Positions 56,324-64,000 of a DNA stretch of 64,000 bases are shown piece after piece. The translations under genes and the position numbers were made by a program. The DNA is from Hyperoplus lanceolatus (Eukaryota > Chordata > Actinopteri > Uranoscopiformes > Ammodytidae), in the NCBI GenBank assembly GCA_026929865.2, contig CM049403.1, positions 1,218,001 through 1,282,000 on the forward strand, in the 5' to 3' direction. The notes beneath the pieces were generated by a model, which made no database searches, was not told where the DNA came from, and saw nothing but the letters and a program-made list of their open reading frames with translations. The first letter of the stretch is position 1; the number at the start of each line of letters is the position of its first letter.

Positions 56324-56648
56324 GGTAACACCTTACAATAAGGGTACATTAATTAACTGTTAGTTAATGCTGAGGTAATAAGCATCAACTAAGCAATAAC
56401 TAGCCACTGCTTAGTTAATGCTTAATACGCATAAAGTAATCATTAACTAAGCGTTTTGCTTAGTTAATGCTTAACAAAACATTAGTTAACCAAAATTAGT
56501 TAATGCTTAACCAAGCATTAACTAACCACAACTAACTAAGCATTAACAGTTACTTAATGCTTAATAAGCATTTACTAACCATCGATATCATTAAATAATA
56601 AGCATTAACTAAGAGTTAATTAATGTACCCTTATTGTTAAGTGTTACC
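56324..56648. mobile_element. Palindromic MITE (GGTAACACYTTACAATAAGG)
   Basis: The ends GGTAACACCTTACAATAAGG and CCTTATTGTTAAGTGTTACC invert. The interior is built of TTAGTTAATGCTTA-type words in both orientations. CATGTG is found on both flanks. Confidence 0.85.
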
Positions 56649-57670
56649 GACATGTGATATCCAGCTGTATACAAAAGGTAATCTGCTATTTTTCCAAGTT
56701 TTGATCTAAGATGAAACACTCAAGTGTCCTTGGTAAATTATATTTTTGTCTGAGAAAGCACAAAGCCGAGTGGGGACAGAGACTGCTGTGCGCGCTCAGA
56801 TGAGAGGAAGAGTTTCCCGAAAATCTACATAGTTTTTTGTGATGTGATTCGTGTCAGATTGCTCTATAGCAGTTTTTAACAAGAAATTAAGACCAGAAAA
56901 GCAGTATAATAGGAGATCTTTAAAGTACTGTGCCTGTACTTCTTGGTCAGACTTTCAAAGTACACTGGTCTACGAGATCGGCCCTTTCAGCTGAAATAGA
57001 TTGACATTGTTAAACTGTGTTCTGTTACACTCTTTACTTTTTCAACTTTATTAAAAATACAAAAGTCTCTTATTGTCGTATGAACTTTATTTGTTCAGTT
57101 ATCTGTAAGGACATTCATTTCCACCACAGTATCATATGGACCAATCGGTGGACAAGTGAGTCATCAACCACATACTTAAGCAGGCTTATGTCTCGTTTGT
57201 CTGGATGCTTTCATAGTTTCTCATTGCTGTCAATAGGCTCTCTGATTTGATCCGTTTGTGAAAGTGTTCATCATGAAAAGGTTTCAAGACATTGAAATCT
57301 CTAAAACTGCCCCAAAATGTAATGTTTCTAAAGTGCAATTTAACCATATATTAGGATTGAAGCTGTTAAATGAGATGATTCAATGGAACTAAGCAGAAAA
57401 GAAATCCTTCTATTATTTCTAATCCAAACAAAACAAACAGGCAGGGTGTGGTGGTACCAGCAGGTGTGTCTGTCTATTTATGACTCATGGTTCTTTGTGA
57501 GATGTGTTGCTTGGTGGTGAAATTTAAATGCTTTAATTTTGTCAGCGAGTATCTGTTGGTGCCTCCAGCAATTTGGCACGACTCCTCACATGGATTTAGT
57601 GGGATAAAATGTGCATGTCACCAGGGTGGTGCAGTGATTAAAGTACCTGAATGTGACATGTTCACACATT
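56649..57670. other. No gene recognised
   Basis: Intergenic. A GGTGGTGCAGTGATTAAAG stretch near 57625-57645 recalls a SINE head but has no B box. Confidence 0.4.
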
Positions 57671-59166
57671 GGGCCTCATTTATCAAACTTGCGTGGAAAC
57701 TGATGCAGATTCTGGCGCAAATACCTCCCTACGCCAGGTATCGCATGGGATTTATCAAACGGTCGTATCTCGCCAATCTCGGCGTACGCCAGGCCATTAT
57801 TGATAAATGCGGCGGCTGAAAACAATCGTTATTTGAATATCACGCCCCTATATTTTCTCAGTTCAGAGGCCTCGCCTATAGGTTTTACGACATGGATATG
57901 CGCATTACGGCAAAGAAGAGGAACTTCTTGGGAGTAGAAATTGACAGAATAACAGCGAAAGTAGAAAAAAAAATAGTTTCATTTCGGAGCATTACAAGCG
58001 GCATCAACGAACGACAGAAGGCAACAGTTAGGAAGGAAATAACTGCGGCGATCAACAGTGTTGGTGTTAACAACAAACGATCTCCAGCTAAGGATTTTGC
58101 ATGTGAGGTTAACATCAGTAGGCTATCACTCAAATGCTATAAAACATACACAATTATATGTCGCTATTTCTTTACATAGATGAAGAAAAAGTGGTCTGAC
58201 TCAAAAATCGCCACTAAAAAAGTGTGTTGCTGCTCTGAAATGCAACCATCTGGAGGTGTGGGCATAATATAGCCTAAGTGGTTGAGGAGGAAAAGACGCA
58301 CCAACTGTCTGATAATGGTCCCCATAAAAGAAATACACGTCTGCAGAGATTTGAATGATTAGAATGTATTGGCCCTTTTAGATAGCACTACTCAAAAGGG
58401 TTGTAAAAACTAAAAATAACACATTTTGCGTTTTACTGTGACAGCATGCGCTTGGCGCGAGTGGTCAGCTCGGCCGTCAGCTGCACAAGCCGACCCGGCA
58501 ACGATCAGCTGTGAGAGCGCCCACCGTCCTGCTCCACCAGCAGATCAGAAAAACAAGCCGAAACGTGCCGGTTAATGGTGGAAATAAATCGCTCGCTTAA
58601 GCGATCAATGACACATTAAAAGAGGAACTACCATCTCAAAAGTGCGTCAAATTAATAAAATGTTAAGCTGAATGCTGTGCCGTGTATTTTTTATCATAAA
58701 GAGCAGTGTAGGCCTACTACATATTTAATACTTAGGCTAACATTTTGAATGAATGCAGCCCCCGTGCCTCAGTGTTCCCCCAGCTACTCCAAGTCGGAGA
58801 TAACTGCCCTTACGCAGTCCCATGCACCACTCCTAAGAGGCCGGTGTGCGCACTATTGAATCAGCTCTCATACTCAGTTGCACACCATAAGCTGCAAATT
58901 TTTAAGAGATTAATATCTTTATTTCGGTCTGAGCAAAAACTGCATTTGTATTATCTTCTAATAATCGTCCAACAAAGTCATCGGCTACCCGGCACAGCCT
59001 GCACTGTGAGTCCATGCTGTTTACAAACTTGCGTAGACGATGTGAGAGCTGGCGTGGGATTTGAGCGTACCCTACGCTCACGTCCATTTTGATAAATGCC
59101 GAGGTTTGCGTGGAAATGTGCGCACACCCACTTTTCTGTTCTACGCACGGTTGATAAATGAGGCCC
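57671..59166 (+). mobile_element. Harbinger-like element (GGGCCTCATTTATCAA ends)
   Basis: The ends GGGCCTCATTTATCAA and TTGATAAATGAGGCCC are flanked by ATT on each side (57668-57670, 59167-59169). A second inner set of TTTATCAAACGG/GATAAATGC words lies near each end. It carries a decayed Myb/SANT-like frame and no transposase. Confidence 0.85.
57892..58240 (+). pseudogene. Myb/SANT-like DNA-binding protein remnant of Harbinger type
   Basis: The frame from 57892 reads AKKRNFLGVEIDRITAKVE, then SITSGINERQKATVRKEI and NSVGVNNKRSPA. After a possible intron, KKKWSDSKIATK appears at about 58182. This order (KRNF...GIN...VN-VG...KKKW-D) is that of the Myb-like second protein of PIF/Harbinger transposons. 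It is interrupted and short. Confidence 0.6.
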
Positions 59167-59235
59167 ATTATCTGTAGTTCCACATGAAACTCTGAGGTAC
59201 ATAAGGTCACACACAAAGGACATGGGCAACATCAC

Positions 59236-59649
59236 TAGCTGGATCTCGATTCAGGGGTTGCGGCCTACGAAGGCTACATTTGAAGACCGATTGCGTCATA
59301 GCGGCGCGCAAAGGCGTGTTCCATTTGCAACGATTTGCAAGGCTCCTTCATATGCGGCCGAGAAATGCAGCCTTCGTTTCACGGTTTTGAAGGCTGCAAC
59401 ATATGGATAAACAAATCCATATCCAACATATCCCAAGATTCATTGCGTTTTTTTCAGAGATGGCATAAAATAAGATAAAAAATAACAAAACAGCAACGTG
59501 TTGCTCCATCTTCTTAACTTTTATCTTCCTTTCTTTTTTCTTGTACTTTTTTTTCTTTTCGTCTGGTAGGCCATCACAGGCTATAGCCTTCATAGACCGC
59601 GTAGACCGCGTCCTTCCAAGGACCTGGTCTCTGGATTGAGATCCAGCTA
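59236..59649. mobile_element. MITE (TAGCTGGATCTC ends)
   Basis: TAGCTGGATCTCGATTCAG on the left and CTGGATTGAGATCCAGCTA on the right are inverted. A purine/pyrimidine-rich centre. Target duplication not clear. Confidence 0.65.
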
Positions 59650-59705
59650 CTGTGTGAACTTCAGTCAACTGAAACGGGGTAACTCAAACAATGCTATAAT
59701 TATCC

Positions 59706-62268
59706 TGTGGTAGCCGAATCCCCCGTTGCGACTAAGACAAGGGGTGAAGCCAGGACAATCATCATTGTGGTTCAAAGAGGTTTATTTCAGGAGATTTCCA
59801 TCAGACATCAGACATAGGATTTCATGGTAGCAGTAGCAGCAGGCTGAGGCCGCAATGGCACTCCTGTTGCTAGTTACAGGACCCGTTTATATCTGTGTGT
59901 GGGGTGTATCATGTGTTCTTAATATCTGCAACAGTGTTGCCACAGTTACTTTGAAAAAGTAATCCGATTACTGATTACTAGTTACTCCTTGAAATAGTAA
60001 CTTAGTTACTTTACTGATTACTTGATGTTAAAAGTAACTAAGTTAGATTACAAGTTACTTTAAACGTTACTTTACAGGTTTTGAAACCCATATATCTCAA
60101 TTTAAAACATGCACATATTAAGAATCATTGAAAATATATAAAATAAAGCTTGTAGGCTAGTAGCCTATAGGCATACTGTTTTCAAAATAATAAAAATTAT
60201 GGTTTGAAAAATGTAAGAAAAAAAAAACTTTTTTCCCCCATGAAAATAAATGCATTCCTGCAAAGACAGTAGCAGTGTCTTTAAACTTAACGTGCTTGGC
60301 CCTTCACTCTCATGCATTAATTTGACTTTTCTCTGCGATGTCTCATGTACTGGGTGTGTGCGGCCACCGGTCGCCACGTGACTAGAAGTTTCCAAGTTTT
60401 AAACACTTCTATCTCTTCAACGTCACCGTACCCGAATCCTAAATATCCCCATAGCAGACGCTATATTTCATGGGGGGGGAACGTTTGTTTTGCGCCACAG
60501 TTCAGCTTAGACTCGGCCGTAATGCTACTGTACACACACACACACACACAGGCACACAAACACACTGCATGTCAGACGAGGGGCGCTACCTAAAAGACGA
60601 GAGGAGCGGTTGGAGCAGTTGGAGCGCTTAGAGACACATGCGCGCACATTTATTTACATTAAATCGCAATCGCAGTCATTTGTGCATTTATGTAAAATGT
60701 TTCATTAGGAAAATGACAGAAAAAGTAACGCACAATGACTTTGATGAGTAACTTTAATCTGATTACTGGTTTGGAGATAGTAACGCGTTAGATTACTCGT
60801 TACTGAAAAAAGAGGTCCGATGCCGGTAACGCGTTACTAAGTAACGCGTTACCGGCATCACTGATCTGCAAATAGACATATCGTTTCATCGCAACAAGTC
60901 AAGCACATGTCCTTACAGGGATCTGACCTTAACCTTTAGATATACATACTCAGCAACTTTGGTGCATATAAGCTATTAAAATATACCACATTCCTCCATT
61001 TTGATGACACTTCATCAACCAAAAACGAGATGTAACCAAATATAATTGAATGGCCTAACAGAAACCCCCACCAAAACACAGAAACACTCTTTATGAGTGA
61101 AGTAGAATACAATGCATAGATGTAAGCATTACTGCAGTAAACTACATTTGAATAGGACCAACAATGCAACAACGCAAACACTGAACGATGATAATGTTAA
61201 AACCATGAGCAGGGAGCCCCCTGCCAAGACGACAGCATAGCAAGTTAGCTGAGTCTCTCAGTAGTCTCAAGTTCAGATATTTTGAGGCATGATCATGGGG
61301 GATGTAATCCATCCAAGATTGGCACAGAGGACGTCCTCCATTTTATAATTGGCAGACTCCGCCAGACGTGGAATTTTGGTGGCCAGCGGCCCAGGAAAGT
61401 CCAAGCTGGTATGCGGTTGGAATGCATGTGGCCATCTCCGTTATCAGCCATGACCACGGAATGCACTTGCGACAGCGCGGGGGCAGTAACCCGAGCAGTC
61501 AGCTTTCTTGATGACAGACATTGGTCTCCAATCTTTTTCCTCATTTTCTTAGCGTACATAAAGCACAGAGCGACGTAACAAGCTTGAATCCAGTCCAGCC
61601 TTTTTCCCAAAGTCTTAGTCAATAAAATTGCACACGGTTCTTTGCTATAACAGTGGAACTACGTGGATACCTGGCCATAACGGAGCCTCTGTGTAGTCCC
61701 CCAGACCGGACGCTCACGCCGTGACCTTGAACCTTACACAGAGCACTATCAGCCGTTTACACATTATCTCCCATCGCAGTTCTCAGTTACTTTTAGATAC
61801 TGGAACAGACAAGCACTTTTCAACAGCAACAGTCCATCTGATCTCATTCCACCAGATGTGTCCCGAAGTGTACAGGTAGTCTCATCATCAATGTTCCTGT
61901 TATATCCTGTTCGTGACGCCAAATGTGGTAGCCGAATCCCCCGTTGCGACTAAGACAAGGGGTGAAGCCAGGACAATCATCATTGTGGTTCAAAGAGGTT
62001 TATTTCAGGAGATTTCCATCAGACATCAGACATAGGATTTCATGGTAGCAGTAGCAGCAGGCTGAGGCCGCAATGGCACTCCTGTTGCTAGTTACAGGAC
62101 CCGTTTATATCTGTGTGTGGGGTGTATCATGTGTTCTTAATATCTGCAAATAGACATATCGTTTCATCGCAACAAGTCAAGCACATGTCCTTACAGGGAT
62201 CTGACCTTAACCTTTAGATATACATACTCAGCAACTTTGGTGCATATAAGCTATTAAAATATACCACA
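59706..62268 (-). mobile_element. Short LTR retrotransposon, non-autonomous
   Basis: Two LTRs of 345 bp (right 61924-62268; left 59706-60990, interrupted) begin TGTGGTAGCC and end TACCACA, with a 4-bp duplication ATCC at 59702-59705 and 62269-62272. Next to the right LTR, the minus strand reads TTTGGCGTCACGAACAGG, which looks like a primer-binding site, so the element runs on the minus strand. The internal region (60991-61923, 933 bp) has no gag or pol signature. Confidence 0.88.
59932..60863. mobile_element. Non-autonomous hAT inside the left LTR
   Basis: The ends CAGTGTTGCCAC and CCGGCATCACTG have a perfect 8-bp duplication ATCTGCAA at 59924-59931 and 60864-60871. The duplicated octamer is present once in the intact LTR. 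Subterminal GTAATC/GATTAC and AACGCGTTAC words. It is 932 bp. Confidence 0.95.
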
Positions 62269-62272
62269 ATCC

Positions 62273-63075
62273 AAAAAGAGCTCTTATGCATCATAAGCTG
62301 CTATACATTTATTCCGCTGGCACTTTTCACCAACGTATTCTTCACCAAAAGAGCTTTTTCTCTAGCCTGGAAATCCACACTTGCCACTGGCAAATTAAAT
62401 TTGCTGCGCCTGTTGGTCTGGGCACGATCCATTGAAGCTCATTAACTATGTCTGAAAATTCAGGGTTGCCAATCAAATCATGCTATCTGATATGGAAGGG
62501 CCAGAGCCCTATGTATTGGTCTCTGGGGCGAACGTAACCAGATGACGACAGTGCTCAGCATAAGCTGTCATGATAAAAAACAAAGGTGGCTGCAGATACG
62601 TTGTTTCAGTTTTGAAACGGCTTCCACACTTAACAATTTGGAAGACGGCACTCAAATCTTTCATTAGCAAGAAAGTAGAATTTTCTGTTTTGACGACCGA
62701 CCACGGCAAAAGTTTAATTTACCAGTTAACCCTGCTGTTTGCTAAACTAACAAGGCTTAATACTTCACCTTGTTCATTGCTCTGATTTGTCGTAGTTCTA
62801 TCCAATTGCGTGCAGTGGTATTTTAAATGCATAGGTGCCGCCCCTTCAGTTGGGAATGTCTATTGATCGTGGTCAGACCCTCTATCGTTCTAGATGTGGG
62901 TCAGGCTACTTTTTCTCTGCTCCCCAATGGAAAAAAACAACAAACTGATGCTTTCCTTTCCAGAAAAATGTTGAAGAGAAGAAAGCATCACAGTGATTTT
63001 TGAAAAGTGGGACAAAACAGGGTGCAATGTTGAAAAAATACACACCCTATGTTTAGGCAAATTAAATTACATTTA
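62273..63075. other. No gene recognised
   Basis: Intergenic. Frames are short and lack motifs. No inverted ends were found. Confidence 0.5.
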
Positions 63076-63770
63076 CACTGTGTGCAAAATTTTTAGGCAA
63101 GTTGTATTTTTGAGGATTAATTTCATTATTTAACAACTACAGTGCTCTCGGCCAATCCAAAATGTTAAAGAACCTAAACCTTAATGTTTACGAAAGTAAA
63201 AGTGAGGTTTTGTCTTTCTTACGAGAATATATATATGTTTTTCTATTATTAGGCAACTATTAGTATGCAGAATTATTCTGCAACTAAATAAAAAAACAAA
63301 AATTTTCCCATCTCACTTGTTTATTTTCATCTGGTAAAGTGAGAATAATAAAACAACTCAAAATTTACAAATAAAAATTTCCGACATGTCAGAAAAAAAA
63401 TCAGTGACCAATATAGCCACCCTTCTTTTCAATAACTGTCACAAGCCTTCCATTCATGGAGTCTGTCAGTTTCTTGATCTGTTGACGATCAACTTTTTGT
63501 GCAGCAGCAACCACAGCCTCCCAGACACTGTTCCGAGAGGTGTACTGATTTCCTTCACTGTAAATATCCCGTTTAAGCAGGGCCCACAGGTTCTCAATAG
63601 GGTTTAAGTCAGGTGAGGAAGGGGGTCATGTCATTATTTTTTCATCCTTAAGGCCTTTACTGGCTAGCCATGCAATTGAGTACTTCGATGCATGTGATGG
63701 AGCATTGTCCTGCATAAAAATCATGTCTTCTTGAAAGATGCAGACTTTTTCCTCTTGAAAATTAACAGCA
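63076..63770 (-). pseudogene. Tc1-like transposon end with broken transposase
   Basis: It begins after TA with CACTGTGTGCAAAATTTTTA. The minus strand from about 63760 to 63390 reads MIFMQDNAPSHASKYS, then a stop where Trp is expected, then PPSSPDLNPIENLWALLK. This is the DDE-type C-terminal half of Tc1 transposases (the D in MQDNAPSH, the last acidic residue in NPIEN). The rest is missing, replaced at about 63770. Confidence 0.88.
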
Positions 63771-63889
63771 ATCAAGATGTGTTTCAAATTTCAAAACACA
63801 TTCTCATGTTAGGTGACTGGTTAGATTTTCACATATGACCAACCATTCCTCAACAACTATGACATATCATTATGTAATATTATCAAAGT

Positions 63890-63980
63890 AATATAAATCT
63901 GACGGAGTTGACACATATCCGACGGAGTTGATAAGTATATCTTATGGATTTGACATATCTGACGGTGGTGACAAAAACCC
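63890..63980. repeat. Short degenerate direct repeats
   Basis: TCTGACGGAGTTGACACAT, TCCGACGGAGTTGATAAG and TCTGACGGTGGTGACA recur within 90 bp at the window edge. Confidence 0.6.
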
Positions 63981-64000
63981 AGAGTAGTCATTTTAACCAT

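Noticed and set aside
57620-57665. SINE head next to the Harbinger element
   Set aside because: A short A-box-like stretch without B box or tail; too little to call.
58745-59092. 115-codon frame near the right end of the Harbinger element
   Set aside because: Overlapped by other frames in all directions, no domain, runs into the terminal inverted repeat.
61293-61622. 109-codon minus-strand frame inside the LTR element
   Set aside because: No gag, protease or polymerase motif, and no similarity recognised; the internal region looks non-coding.

Overview
The window is vertebrate nuclear DNA, almost certainly from a teleost fish. It has one large spliced gene with canonical GT-AG introns, long microsatellites, a tRNA-derived SINE, L2-like and L1-like LINE ends, and a dense load of DNA transposons (hAT, PIF/Harbinger, piggyBac, Tc1/pogo, P superfamily). 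The species cannot be named from sequence alone.

The only host gene recognised is a desmoglein (dsg2-like desmosomal cadherin) on the minus strand, 50192 down to 27748. It has 14 coding exons totalling 3426 nt including the stop, predicting 1141 aa. All exon phases join in frame, and all 13 introns have GT donors and AG acceptors. The protein has a signal peptide, four cadherin repeats, a membrane-proximal anchor domain, a transmembrane segment followed by a Cys-His-Cys motif, the desmoglein catenin-binding segment, and a Gly/Ser-rich repeated tail. Two things are odd. The signal peptide appears to run directly into the mature EC1 start (Asn-Trp) with no prodomain or furin site. A roughly 68-residue Gly-rich insert sits in EC3.

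Left part (1-27.2 kb): transposon-rich intergenic DNA. It contains a non-autonomous hAT (697-1646), an L1-like LINE 3' end (1722-2262), and an 8.2-kb P-superfamily element with a broken THAP9-like transposase (2540-10781). Next comes a second P-like element with ~290-bp inverted repeats (12136-18120), whose left repeat is split by a 4.3-kb hAT carrying a 737-codon transposase frame (12279-16570). It ends with a 45-bp minisatellite, several related MITEs, two Harbinger-like copies in tandem sharing one TAA, and another hAT with an 8-bp duplication.

Middle (27.7-50.2 kb): the desmoglein gene. Its introns hold a pogo-like remnant with a fold-back element, several MITEs, a piggyBac-like element, an L2 fragment abutting a splice acceptor, and a three-deep nest of elements in intron 3.

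Right part (50.2-64 kb): the gene's upstream region, then a 4.2-kb hAT (51311-55542) into which four other elements have inserted. Beyond it are a palindromic MITE, a Harbinger element with a Myb/SANT-like remnant, and a short LTR element whose two 345-bp LTRs look identical although one is split by a 932-bp hAT MITE. The window ends in a degraded Tc1-like element. Target-site duplications, read directly from the sequence, give the order of many of these insertions.
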